Under the pieces are notes generated by a model that worked only from the letters and a program-made list of their open reading frames with translations, ran no database searches and was not told the origin of the DNA. From NCBI GenBank assembly GCA_964552955.1, contig CAZKIU010000006.1, positions 1 to 64,000 on the forward strand: a DNA stretch of 64,000 nucleotides, given 5' to 3'. This document shows, piece after piece, positions 18,217-26,946 of the stretch (positions within the stretch are counted from its first letter, which is position 1; each line of letters starts with the position of its first letter). Origin of the DNA: UBA1413 sp964552955. GTDB lineage: Bacteria > Bacteroidota > Bacteroidia > Bacteroidales > Prolixibacteraceae. The position numbers and the translations under genes were made by a program.

Positions 18217-20076
18217 ATGAAAAGAATATTTACCCTTCTGATGCTGCTCCTGTTCGCGGGCAGTCTGGCGTTGACGGCAAAACCCCGGAAGGCGGCTCCC
18301 GTGCTGCAGCCCCGGGTAGAACCCACCTTCTGGTGGGCCGGCATGAAAAACCCGCACCTTCAGTTGATGGTCCACGGCCAGGATATCGGCCAGAGCCGTG
18401 TGGTGGTCAACCATCCGGGGATCAGGCTTCTGTCGGTGACCACTGTTGAAAACCCCAACTATCTCTTCATCGACCTGGATCTGGCGCAAGCGATTCCCGG
18501 CAAATTCGACCTTCTGTTTCAAAAAGAGGGAAAAACGCTGGCCACCACCACCTACGAGCTGAAGGAGCGTGAGCCTGGTTCAGCCTTGCGCCAGGGTTTT
18601 AACAGCAGTGATGCCATGTACTTGGTGATGCCCGACCGGTTTGCCAATGGGGATCCCGGGAATGATGCCGTGGAAGGCATGAAAGAGAATCCCGACCGGA
18701 CCGACCTGAGAGGGCGGCAGGGCGGTGACATCAAGGGGCTAAGAGACCACCTGGATTACATCGCCGATATGGGGTTTACGGCCATCTGGCTCAATCCCCT
18801 TCTCGAAAACGACATGCCCGCCACCTCTTACCATGGCTATGCCACTACCGACTTTTATAAGGTCGATCCCCGCTACGGCTCCAACGAGGAGTACCGGGCC
18901 TTTGCCGAGGAAGCCAGGGGTAAAGGAATCAAGCTGATCATGGACATGATCTTTAACCACTGCGGCCTCGAACACTGGTGGATGAAGGATATGCCCATGG
19001 CCGACTGGATCAACCAGTTCCCCGATTACCAGATCACCAACCATGTCAAGACCCTGAACCAGGATCCCTATGCTTCAGCCTATGATAAGGAGCAGTTCAC
19101 CGACGGTTGGTTCGTGTCCTCTATGCCCGACCTCAACCAGAGAAATCCCTTCATGGCCACTTACCTCATCCAGAACAGCATCTGGTGGATCGAATATGTC
19201 CACCTGGCCGGCATCCGGATGGATACCTACCCATACCCCGACAAGGAGATGATGGCCGCCTGGAACGACCGGATCAGAGAGGAATACCCCGATTTCAACA
19301 TCGTCGGGGAAGAATGGCACATGAACCAGGCTATCCTGTCGTACTGGCAGAAGGGGAAAAGCAACCTCGACGGTTACCGGGGCAACCTGCGCAGTCTCAT
19401 GGATTTTCCCCTGCAGAGTGCCGTGAGCACCGCCCTGCGCGATCCCGGAACCGGTGACCTGATGAAAATCTACGAATGCCTGGCCAACGACTTCCAGTAT
19501 CCTGACCCGCAAAACCTGGTGGTCTTTCCCGACAACCACGACATGACCCGCTTCTTCGTTCAGGTCAACCGCAATGCAGAGCTCTTTAAAATGGGAATCG
19601 GCTTCTTTCTGACCACCCGCGGGATCCCTCAGATCTATTATGGCTCGGAAATCATGATGAATCATACCGGCACCCATGACAGCGAATTCCGCAAACCCTT
19701 CCCGGGTGGATGGCCGGGAGACGCCATCAACGGGTTCACCGGCCAGGGGCTTTCTGACAGCGAAAAAGAGGTGCAGCAATTCACCCGTAAACTGCTCAAC
19801 TGGAGAAAGGGGAAAGAGGTCATCCATACCGGCCAGACAAGACACTTCCTCCCCTGGGAGGGATGCTACGTCTTCTTCAGGTACAATGACCAGGAAAAAG
19901 TGATGGTAGTGCTCAATAAAAATCCCCGGCAGACCGAGCTGAACACCGGTCGTCTGGCTGAGATGATGAAAGGATGCACCAGTGCCCGTGAGGTGATCAC
20001 CGGAAAAGAGATCTCCTCCCTGACCTCCCTGACCCTGCCCCCTCAATCCATCTCCATTTTCGAACTCCGGAAATGA
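18217..20076 (+). CDS. Periplasmic GH13 cyclomaltodextrinase/neopullulanase-like alpha-amylase (SusA-like)
   Basis: 619-residue exported GH13 enzyme with a signal peptide (MKRIFTLLMLLLFAGSLALTA) and no T9SS tail or lipobox, so periplasmic. An N-terminal beta domain (about 33-130, PTFWWAGMKNPHLQLMVHG) is typical of cyclomaltodextrinases and neopullulanases. The barrel motifs are DMIFNHCG (region I, about 245), GIRMDTYPY (II, nucleophile Asp), GEEWH (III, Glu) and FPDNHD (IV, Asp). MPDRFANGD near residue 138 is also family-typical. It starts 20 bp after the MFS gene. It would cut imported maltodextrins to small sugars for that carrier. Confidence 0.93.
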   Translation: MKRIFTLLMLLLFAGSLALTAKPRKAAPVLQPRVEPTFWWAGMKNPHLQLMVHGQDIGQSRVVVNHPGIRLLSVTTVENPNYLFIDLDLAQAIPGKFDLLFQKEGKTLATTTYELKEREPGSALRQGFNSSDAMYLVMPDRFANGDPGNDAVEGMKENPDRTDLRGRQGGDIKGLRDHLDYIADMGFTAIWLNPLLENDMPATSYHGYATTDFYKVDPRYGSNEEYRAFAEEARGKGIKLIMDMIFNHCGLEHWWMKDMPMADWINQFPDYQITNHVKTLNQDPYASAYDKEQFTDGWFVSSMPDLNQRNPFMATYLIQNSIWWIEYVHLAGIRMDTYPYPDKEMMAAWNDRIREEYPDFNIVGEEWHMNQAILSYWQKGKSNLDGYRGNLRSLMDFPLQSAVSTALRDPGTGDLMKIYECLANDFQYPDPQNLVVFPDNHDMTRFFVQVNRNAELFKMGIGFFLTTRGIPQIYYGSEIMMNHTGTHDSEFRKPFPGGWPGDAINGFTGQGLSDSEKEVQQFTRKLLNWRKGKEVIHTGQTRHFLPWEGCYVFFRYNDQEKVMVVLNKNPRQTELNTGRLAEMMKGCTSAREVITGKEISSLTSLTLPPQSISIFELRK

Positions 20077-20191
20077 ACAACCTGAATAAATGGGTTCAAA
20101 AAAGAGCCTGGACAGAATAAAAAAACATAATCCGCGCTATTATCGTATAACTTTTGTTAGCTGAAAAAACATGTCAAATAAAGAAGGAGCA

Positions 20192-21034
20192 ATGAAGAAA
20201 CTGTTTTTGATTTTATTAATGGTGGCAGGCCTGGGAGCAACAGCCCAGGAACCCATAGAGGTGAAGGTGGAGGAGAGACCCTCCAGTCAGGGAGTGGTCA
20301 CCGCCTTCGAGGTGGTTGTTCCGCAAGCCATATCCAAGGATGCCATTGAGTTGTGGAAGAAAACCATAATGCCCGGGGGGCTTTTCAAGAAGAACCCCAA
20401 GATGGAAAAGGTCAAGGATGAGTGGATTGTCAGGGATATTGTCATCAGTGACATCACCAGTCTGCCCTTGAATGTCATGACCCAGGTATCCACCTTTCCG
20501 GGGAACATCTATGTAAGGGTGTTTTTCCAGAGTGAAGGGGGCTTTCTGGGATCTCCCGGCTCTTCGGAGGCAACCACTGAAGCAGCCACCCGATATGTGC
20601 GGGATTATGCCGTGGAACTCTACAAGCAGGCGGTGGAAAAAGAGCTGAAAGCGGAGGAAGCCGAACTGCGGAAGGCTGAAAACGACCTGAATGCCATGCA
20701 GCGCAAGAACAAAAGCTTCAACCGTAAGGTGAATGATGCCCAGAAGGAGCAGGGAGCGCTGAAAGAGGAGGTGAATCAGCAGGAAAAAATGCTGGAGAAC
20801 AAGGAGTATATTAATCTCGAGGTTTCAGGCAATGACAAACGCACTCCCCAGGAGGAGATGGAAAAAGAGCTGAAGGACACGGAGAAGGATCTCAGGAAGG
20901 CCCAGAAGAGCCAGTCGAAATTCGAGCGTAAGATCAGCAAAAACGAACGCAGTCAGCGCAATAAGGAGGATGAGATCGCCAAACAGAAGATCAAGGTAGA
21001 AGAGGTAAAGACCAAACTGAAAAATATCAGGTAA
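20192..21034 (+). CDS. Exported coiled-coil protein of unknown function
   Basis: 280 aa from ATG 20192, which follows AAGAAGGAGCA and starts a signal peptide (MKKLFLILLMVAGLGATAQ); an ATG at 20171 adds seven polar residues. Residues 20-140 look like a globular alpha/beta domain (EVVVPQAISKDAIELWKK, WIVRDIVISDI, NIYVRVFF). From about residue 150 to the end the chain is highly charged heptad-like sequence, interrupted once by NLEVSGNDKRTPQEE, predicting two long coiled-coil helices. I do not recognise a family. It stands alone after the alpha-glucan arm and before a strong bidirectional hairpin. Confidence 0.82.
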   Translation: MKKLFLILLMVAGLGATAQEPIEVKVEERPSSQGVVTAFEVVVPQAISKDAIELWKKTIMPGGLFKKNPKMEKVKDEWIVRDIVISDITSLPLNVMTQVSTFPGNIYVRVFFQSEGGFLGSPGSSEATTEAATRYVRDYAVELYKQAVEKELKAEEAELRKAENDLNAMQRKNKSFNRKVNDAQKEQGALKEEVNQQEKMLENKEYINLEVSGNDKRTPQEEMEKELKDTEKDLRKAQKSQSKFERKISKNERSQRNKEDEIAKQKIKVEEVKTKLKNIR

Positions 21035-21120
21035 GAACAAGTCTGAATTTTGGTGGTTTTAAGTTGAGAGAAGCCTTGGAGTTTAAATCAGTGCATTTAA
21101 TTTCTTAAGGGCAGCATACA

Positions 21121-21155
21121 GAGAGAGGGCCCCGCCAATGGCGGGGCCCTCTCTC
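21121..21155. terminator. Strong 16-bp hairpin between convergent genes
   Basis: GAGAGAGGGCCCCGCC and its exact complement are separated by AAT. It lies between the coiled-coil gene (plus) and the GH51 gene (minus). There is no clear T run on either side, so it may work as a bidirectional terminator or as an RNA 3'-end stabiliser. Confidence 0.65.
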
Positions 21156-21212
21156 ATAATACCGGACGACATCGCGGACAGGCCCGGGGCCTGCCAGGAG
21201 GGATGGCCCCGG

Positions 21213-22757
21213 CTATTCCATTTCGAGGGTGACCACCGATTTGGAGGGGAGCGTCACCTCCAGGTCACCCGAAGGAAGGAGTTTGTAGTTTTTGAAGCCA
21301 GCAGGCTTGACGGTTTCCGGTTTCACGAAGGTATTGACCGCGTTGAAAGCCGGGGCAGTCAGAACAGTGGCGCCATTGACCTTTGCAGGCTGCCGGCCGT
21401 TGAAGGCTACCGTCAGTTTCACCTCTTTCGAAGGATTTACATTACTCAGCGAGATATGGAGCTTCCCGGCGGCATCGCGCGAAACGGTCTGGCTGATCGC
21501 CGGAACCGATTGGTCTCCTATACTGTACTTCTCAGTGATTAGCGACGACTTCAGCAAGGTCGCATCGGCGTGCACCTTGTACATATTGAAAACATGGTAG
21601 GTCGGGGTGAGCACCATTTTATCCCCTTCAGTGAGGATCATCGCCTGCAGCACATTGACGGTCTGGGCAATATTAGCCATTTTCACCCTGTCGGCGTTCC
21701 GGTTGAAGATATCGAAAGTGGTGGCAGCAATCAGGGCATCGCGCATCGAATTCTGCTGGAAGAGAAATCCGGGGTTGGTGCCGGGTTCCACGTCAGTCCA
21801 GATACCCCACTCATCGACATAAAGGGCTACCCGTTTCCGGGGGTCGAATTCATCCATCACATTACTGTGACGTTTGATGAGTTCCTCCATCCGGAGGCCG
21901 GCGCGGATTCCCGAGAAATAGAGATCCTCTCCGAAGCCGGTAGCTGCGGTTTTATTGTTCCAGCCCGGGCCCGCGATGGTATAATAATGAACCGACAGGG
22001 CGTCCATATTGCCGCGTGCATTCTGCATCAGCACCTTGGTCCAGTTGTAGTCCTCTCCGTTGGCGCCACAGCCTACCCTGACCATCCGGTCATGGGCATA
22101 TTCCCAGGCATATCCCGAATATTGGCGCAAAAGGTTGGAGTAATACTCCGGGGTCATGTTGCCCCCGCAACCCCAGCTTTCATTGCCGATGCCCAGAAAA
22201 CGGACCTTCCAGGGCGCTTCACGGCCGTTCTGCCGCCGCAGGTTCGCCATCTCCACATCCTCATCCGAGATCATGTACTCGATCCAGTCGACCATCTCCT
22301 CTACGGTGCCACTGCCCACATTGGCGGAGATGTAAGCATCACACCCCAGCATCTCGCAGAGATTCAGAAACTCATGGGTCCCGAAACTGTTGTCTTCCAC
22401 CGTTCCGCCCCAGAATACATTCTTAATTTTCGGCCGCTGCTCCTTCGGACCGATGCCGTCCTTCCAATGGTAGGTGTCGGCAAAACAACCTCCCGGCCAG
22501 CGCAACACAGGAATGTCAAGGGCCTTCAGCGCCTCAAATACATCCTTGCGGTAGCCATTGATGTTCGGAATCGGAGAATCAGGCCCCACCCAGATGCCGT
22601 CGTAAATACACCGGCCCAGATGCTCGGCAAAATGACCGTAAATGTACTTGCTGATCTGCGGGCCATCCTGCGTGGCATCCACCGTCAGCCGGTTCTGGGA
22701 AGCCGCCCCGAAAAACACTCCCCAAACCAAAACCAGGGTTAGAATTGTCTGTTTCAT
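21213..22757 (-). CDS. Alpha-L-arabinofuranosidase, GH51, exported
   Basis: 514-residue retaining arabinofuranosidase that removes terminal alpha-L-arabinofuranose from arabinan, arabinoxylan or xyloglucan side chains. Signal peptide MKQTILTLVLVWGVFFGAASQ. Family landmarks are IYGHFAEHLGRCIYDGIW near the N-terminus, VLRWPGGCFADTYHW, the acid/base Glu in GIGNESWGCGG (about residue 191) and the nucleophile Glu in YVDEWGIW (about 314), followed by a C-terminal beta-sandwich. It is the last gene of the minus-strand hemicellulase cluster, about 150 bp after the unassigned exported protein, with a palindrome in the gap that suggests its own control. Confidence 0.93.
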   Translation of the reverse strand: MKQTILTLVLVWGVFFGAASQNRLTVDATQDGPQISKYIYGHFAEHLGRCIYDGIWVGPDSPIPNINGYRKDVFEALKALDIPVLRWPGGCFADTYHWKDGIGPKEQRPKIKNVFWGGTVEDNSFGTHEFLNLCEMLGCDAYISANVGSGTVEEMVDWIEYMISDEDVEMANLRRQNGREAPWKVRFLGIGNESWGCGGNMTPEYYSNLLRQYSGYAWEYAHDRMVRVGCGANGEDYNWTKVLMQNARGNMDALSVHYYTIAGPGWNNKTAATGFGEDLYFSGIRAGLRMEELIKRHSNVMDEFDPRKRVALYVDEWGIWTDVEPGTNPGFLFQQNSMRDALIAATTFDIFNRNADRVKMANIAQTVNVLQAMILTEGDKMVLTPTYHVFNMYKVHADATLLKSSLITEKYSIGDQSVPAISQTVSRDAAGKLHISLSNVNPSKEVKLTVAFNGRQPAKVNGATVLTAPAFNAVNTFVKPETVKPAGFKNYKLLPSGDLEVTLPSKSVVTLEME

Positions 22758-22816
22758 GTGTCTGCTTTTTTTATTGTTGTTATGGTAATTGCTTTGAAAA
22801 AACCTACAGTTCCATG

Positions 22817-22831
22817 GGTTATGTCATAACC
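22817..22831. promoter_or_regulatory. Palindrome GGTTATGTCATAACC upstream of the GH51 gene
   Basis: Seven-base half sites are separated by one T, 60 bp upstream of the GH51 start (minus strand). The flanks CCATGGGTTA (22812-22821) and TTACCCATGG (22891-22900) form a second, longer-range inverted repeat with one mismatch. This looks like a regulator site; the regulator is unknown. Confidence 0.5.
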
Positions 22832-22909
22832 TATTCCCGGAGTGAAAAATCACCGTAAAAATAACAGTATTTTTTACATTTAAAAGCGGTTTACCCATGG
22901 TGTTACGTA

Positions 22910-24784
22910 TTATTCGGCTTTCAGGACGATAAAAGAGTGGGGTTTGAGTTGCAGGGGGAAATTCCGGAGGGTTCTGGCCGGGTTTTTCCTGAAGGCCGGG
23001 AGGGTGCGGTCCACTGAAGGGCATACTTCGCCGGTTTCCAGGTTAGTCATCCGGGTGAAGTTCAGGGATGAGGTCAGGTTCACTTTAAGGGTGGTATCGG
23101 CGAAGGATTCCACGATAAAGGTGTGGTTATCGTAGGCGAAGAGGCTGACATAACCTGGGCCTTCGAGTTGTACGGGGAGGTGGCCTGCGATGGTCTGCCT
23201 GATGCGGTTCAGCACGGGTGCAGGCAGGAAGTAGAGATCGACGAAGTTATCGGGGATGGTCAGGATGTAGAGTTTTCCCTTGCCGTAACCGGCATAATGG
23301 AGGATGGGCCATCCGTTGGTGTCGTCGAGGGCGGAGATCTCCTCCCATGAGTCGTTGGTCAGGTAGGCCACCTGGGGGATCAGGATATCGCGGTCGGCGA
23401 AAGAGGCGGGGCCCCAGCCGGCCGTGAACTGCCTGACCAGCGCCTTGCGGCCGGTGCAGCGGATTTCGGCGATATCCTCGATGCCTTTCCCCTGGAGGGC
23501 TTTCAGCAATCCGGAAGTGATGACCGCCGTTTTCCCCTCACGGAGATGCTTTTTGATCTTTTCCGTGATCTGCAGGTCAAAGGCCGCAGCTTCGGTCAGG
23601 AATACCACGGGTTCTTCTTCCGGGAAACGGGGCACCACATCCATGGGAATACCCGCCATGCCCATGAAGTTATGGAGGAACTCCTCCCCTGTCGAATGAA
23701 AGGGTTTGTAACTCCTGACCCCGATGGGTTTTCCCAGGGAGCCCAGGAATTTGTCGATCTTTTCAAAGGTATATCCGGCGGCGCGGGCCACGGTGGTGGG
23801 GGTGACCGCCTGTTTTCCGGGAAGCGTCACGGGCTGCATCATGGCATCAAAGTCGAAGCTGGTGCCCTGCTCCTGCCAGGGGGCCCGGGTCTCTATCCGC
23901 AGGGGATACAACATCTGTCTGAGGTCAAAAAGGGTGATTTCGGGTGCTTTGGCAAAAAGGGTGATCCAGAGCTGCTCGGCATAGCGGTCGAGGGTGCGCA
24001 TGCCGCCGGTATCGACCCATCCTCCCCCGTTGCCCCCAGGCTTCAGATTTTCGAAATAGCGGAAGATGTTATACCCCAGATAGGCCTGCAGATGCTGTGC
24101 CGACGAGGGATCACGCGTTTCGGTGCCGGTATAGATGCCGTCGAACATTGCCGGCTGGGCTTCCAGGTTGAACCCCAGCCCCTGGAAATGGTCGTACCAG
24201 TTGGGATACTTGATCACCACCTTTATTTTGGGATTGACTGCGCGGGCAGGTTCCAGGACCAGCTCACGCGCCGCCTTTTGGATCAGCTCCAGCCGGTAAC
24301 CGGTCCAGCTCTTCTCCCCCTTGGCCGCAATGCATAGATCGCACTTGCAACTGGTAAAGAAAAAATCGTCAAGGATCAGCTCGTCGAAATTGCGGGCGGT
24401 ATACTCCACGATCTCCTTTACCTTGGCCCTGTGTTCCGGATTGGTGTAACAAAAGGTCTCAAACCGGTTGCTTTCATCGATGGTCAGGGTGATCCCCCCG
24501 GCAGTTTCCACGCCCCGGGCTTTAAAAAAGGCCTTGGCCTGATCGAGAGTGGCCTGGTCCACGACCACAAGGTCGCGGTGGGTCTCCAAATAAATCTTGT
24601 CGACGCCCACCTGGCGGGAAACCTCCTCCCATGCTGCGGCCAGCCATGCAGGATCACCCATCTTTTGCGTCTCATAAGCGCGGGAATAAACCGCCACCCT
24701 GAAATTCCTATAATGACCTGCGGAAGCCTGAACAGTGGTAAAACCCGCCAGGAGCATCGCGATCAATCTGATTCTTGGCTTCAT
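22910..24784 (-). CDS. Exported putative glycoside-hydrolase-like protein, family not recognised
   Basis: 624 aa with a signal peptide (MKPRIRLIAMLLAGFTTVQASA). Residues 25-320 read like a TIM barrel: VAVYSRAYE, DKIYLETHRD, TAGGITLTID, FDELILDDFFFTSCKCDLC (138-151), IKVVIKYPNWYD, FDGIYTGTET. Residues 350-430 look like a glutamine-amidotransferase-like alpha/beta domain (PVVFLTEAAAFD, GKTAVITSGLLKAL), and the rest is a beta domain ending SFIVLKAE. This order recalls GH42-type enzymes, but the GH42 signatures are not evident. Candidate catalytic acids are Asp139/Asp140 and Glu222. CxCxxC at 146-151 may bind a metal. It lies between the GH9 and GH51 genes on one strand, so a role in hemicellulose breakdown is likely; the chemistry is unknown. 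Confidence 0.8.
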   Translation of the reverse strand: MKPRIRLIAMLLAGFTTVQASAGHYRNFRVAVYSRAYETQKMGDPAWLAAAWEEVSRQVGVDKIYLETHRDLVVVDQATLDQAKAFFKARGVETAGGITLTIDESNRFETFCYTNPEHRAKVKEIVEYTARNFDELILDDFFFTSCKCDLCIAAKGEKSWTGYRLELIQKAARELVLEPARAVNPKIKVVIKYPNWYDHFQGLGFNLEAQPAMFDGIYTGTETRDPSSAQHLQAYLGYNIFRYFENLKPGGNGGGWVDTGGMRTLDRYAEQLWITLFAKAPEITLFDLRQMLYPLRIETRAPWQEQGTSFDFDAMMQPVTLPGKQAVTPTTVARAAGYTFEKIDKFLGSLGKPIGVRSYKPFHSTGEEFLHNFMGMAGIPMDVVPRFPEEEPVVFLTEAAAFDLQITEKIKKHLREGKTAVITSGLLKALQGKGIEDIAEIRCTGRKALVRQFTAGWGPASFADRDILIPQVAYLTNDSWEEISALDDTNGWPILHYAGYGKGKLYILTIPDNFVDLYFLPAPVLNRIRQTIAGHLPVQLEGPGYVSLFAYDNHTFIVESFADTTLKVNLTSSLNFTRMTNLETGEVCPSVDRTLPAFRKNPARTLRNFPLQLKPHSFIVLKAE

Positions 24785-24983
24785 AGCATTAAACTTTCAC
24801 GGAAAACAGTGGATACATTGAAAACCAGCCAGATTTACAGGTTCCTTCCATCACACCCTCCTTCTGAATCCACCGTGGTACCGGGTACCAGTCAGAGTAG
24901 CCTGGTGTTCCGGCCAGGTGAAGGAGAGTTACCCCGACTTCCTGAAGGTTGGATGATCGCCGGGGAAAGGGAGAAGCGACGCA

Positions 24984-25050
24984 GATCAGGACCCTGCGAC
25001 CCGGATCAGGACTTTGCGACCCGGGTCAGGACTTTGCGACCCGGGTCAGG
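24984..25050. repeat. 20-bp tandem repeat with palindromic junctions, overlapping the GH9 stop codon
   Basis: Units at 24984-25003, 25004-25023 and 25024-25043, plus seven bases, follow G(A/G)TCAGGAC(T/C)(T/C)TGCGACCCG. Two junctions contain or nearly contain GACCCGGGTC, a perfect 10-bp palindrome. The last partial copy includes the GH9 stop at 25046-25048. The remaining 260-bp gap shows no gene. Confidence 0.85.
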
Positions 25051-26692
25051 GTTGGGTGAACCAGGCCAGGGCGAAGACCAGCGGGGCCTGCCAGTTGATG
25101 CAGACCTCGTTGTGGGAGTAGCTTTCCTGGAGGTCGACCCAGTCGGTGGCGCTATGGCCGCCACCCACGAGGTATCCCGGCCAGGGGGCCGCGATGGAAT
25201 CGGCACCCGAGCGGCGGTCGTGGGGGTTCATGGGAGGGTTATGGCCCACACCGGTCACATAAGAGCGGTTATAGGTGTTGCGGCCGAAGAGGTGGCCTAT
25301 CGCATCCAGGGCCGTATTCACATATTTCGGATCGGGTTGCAGCTGGTGGGCCACGAAGAGGTTAACGGTTTGGCGGGCTACTGTTCCGTTACATCCCCAA
25401 TAGTATCGTCCTCCCAGCGGGCGGCGGTAGACATCGGCCTGCGCCTTGGCCACCAGTTCATCGGCCACGGCCAGGCAGTTTTTCTTCAGTGATTCCTGCA
25501 CCGCCGGGCTCTTACCTTCCCGCTTCGACAACAGGTAGGTGAACATGCCCTGGTTACCCTGGTTACCCCAGTCCCAGTTTTCTTCAATGACAAACTCAGC
25601 ATCGGCAGCCCTTTTCTCAAAATCGGCCAGGAATTCCGCTTCGCCGGTGGTTTCCCACATCTCGGCCGCCGCCCAGAGCCGGTCGTCGGGATCCTTGGTC
25701 TGATAACCTCCCGTCTTGAAATCGCCCTGTTCGAACCCTTTATCTTCAGGGTTCTCCTTCAGAAACTGGTAGCTCAGGCGGGCAGCCTCGAGGCACCGAG
25801 CCGCATACGCCGCATCGTAAGGCTGGAAGACCCGGGCTGCGTGGGCCATCATGGCCACGAAATCGGCCGTGGCCGCCGAACTCCACTCCGTGAAATAGCG
25901 TTGGGCGGTGTCCTGATCGGCCATGATGAAGGGTTCAAACTGCACCCGTGTCAGCTTATGGGAGACCCTCCCCGAACCGTCGGGGTACTGCATCTTCAGC
26001 AGCCAGTCGGTTTCCCATTTCATCTCCTTCAGATAGTCCGGAAAGCCGGGAGCGGTTTCCGGAAGGCCCAGGGAGATCTGTTCCAGCTGCGGCCGGAAAT
26101 AATCCCAGGCCATGAAGAGGGGGCCCACGGTGACCCCCGCGTTGACCACGTATTTCCCGTAGTCACCGGCATCGTGCCACCCACCGGTACCGTCACGCTG
26201 GCTTCCCGCCTGGCCCAGATAATCCTCATAACCATCCTTCAGATGGCAGGCCCCCTGGTGATAATGGTTGCCCTGGTGGTCTCCCTCCACCTCCATGCCG
26301 CAGCGCCAGAGGTAAAAAGCCCGCATGGCGGTAACATAGGCCTCCCGGTAGACCTGGTTGCCTATCAGAAACTCCACCGACCTCCCTGCACCGGGCACAT
26401 TGATGTAATAATTCCCTGGAGCGGTCAACCCCGAAAAATCAGCAATCCAGGCCTGTTCGCCCGTATCTTCCTGGCTAAAGGGACCACCGGCCTTCCCCTC
26501 GAAAACTACCTTCCCGGTGGCCACCTCATTCACCGTGAAATCGGTGCAGGTGGCAGTTATGGTGGCTTGCTTCACATTCTCAGGCAAAAAACCGAGAGAA
26601 TTGATTTTTACCGCATCGGTACCGACGGCGGCCTGCTTCGGGCTGCAACTCCAGAGGCCCAGCACGATCAAAACAAAGAGGAGTTTTTTCAT
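25046..26692 (-). CDS. GH9 endoglucanase-like lipoprotein
   Basis: 548-residue GH9 beta-glucanase or xyloglucanase. Lipobox LGLWSC gives a lipidated Cys at residue 16, so it is probably anchored in the outer membrane. Residues 25-110 form the N-terminal Ig-like domain common in GH9 (VKINSLGFLPENVKQATI). In the (alpha/alpha)6 barrel, WHDAGDYGKYV (about 172-181) carries the catalytic base aspartates. TGVGHNPPMNPHDRRS (about 480) and ESYSHNEVCINWQAPLV (about 522, acid Glu) complete the active site. Neighbours GH31 and GH51 on the same strand suggest xyloglucan or another substituted beta-glucan as substrate. Confidence 0.92.
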   Translation of the reverse strand: MKKLLFVLIVLGLWSCSPKQAAVGTDAVKINSLGFLPENVKQATITATCTDFTVNEVATGKVVFEGKAGGPFSQEDTGEQAWIADFSGLTAPGNYYINVPGAGRSVEFLIGNQVYREAYVTAMRAFYLWRCGMEVEGDHQGNHYHQGACHLKDGYEDYLGQAGSQRDGTGGWHDAGDYGKYVVNAGVTVGPLFMAWDYFRPQLEQISLGLPETAPGFPDYLKEMKWETDWLLKMQYPDGSGRVSHKLTRVQFEPFIMADQDTAQRYFTEWSSAATADFVAMMAHAARVFQPYDAAYAARCLEAARLSYQFLKENPEDKGFEQGDFKTGGYQTKDPDDRLWAAAEMWETTGEAEFLADFEKRAADAEFVIEENWDWGNQGNQGMFTYLLSKREGKSPAVQESLKKNCLAVADELVAKAQADVYRRPLGGRYYWGCNGTVARQTVNLFVAHQLQPDPKYVNTALDAIGHLFGRNTYNRSYVTGVGHNPPMNPHDRRSGADSIAAPWPGYLVGGGHSATDWVDLQESYSHNEVCINWQAPLVFALAWFTQP

Positions 26693-26763
26693 GGTTTAAA
26701 AGATTAAAAAAGTTCAGTATTTGATTTAGAATGATAATCCAAAAGAGCGGCAGCGATACCAAA

Positions 26764-26890
26764 GGCTGGCGGAACTCTTCCGTGGCTGCGCCTCCCTGGC
26801 TGTTTCCGTGGCTGTGCCGTCACTGGCTGCCGGGACTCTTCCGTGACTGCGCCGCCCCGGCTGCTTCAGGGGCAGCGCCGTCCCCGCCGG
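26764..26890. repeat. Degenerate GC-rich repeats between the GH31 and GH9 genes
   Basis: GGCTGGCGGAACTCTTCCGTGGCTGCGCC and TGGCTGCCGGGACTCTTCCGTGACTGCGCC are two clear copies (26764 and 26824). Two shorter variants (TGGCTGTTTCCGTGGCTGTGCC and GGCTGCTTCAGGGGCAGCGCC) follow each. No plausible gene is seen in this 254-bp gap. Confidence 0.6.
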
Positions 26891-26946
26891 GGAAGGTAGT
26901 AACGGAGGAGGTCTCCGTGTCAGGCATGGCCGGTCAGTGGGGGTGC

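Noticed and set aside
21121..21155. Long hairpin considered as an inverted repeat of a mobile element
   Set aside because: No transposase or target duplication is near; its place between convergent genes fits a terminator.
21570..22742. A 390-codon plus-strand frame opposite the GH51 gene
   Set aside because: Antisense shadow of GH51; no family motif and poor amino-acid composition.
24984..25050. Tandem repeats considered as a CRISPR array
   Set aside because: The copies are contiguous, with no spacers, and there are no cas genes.
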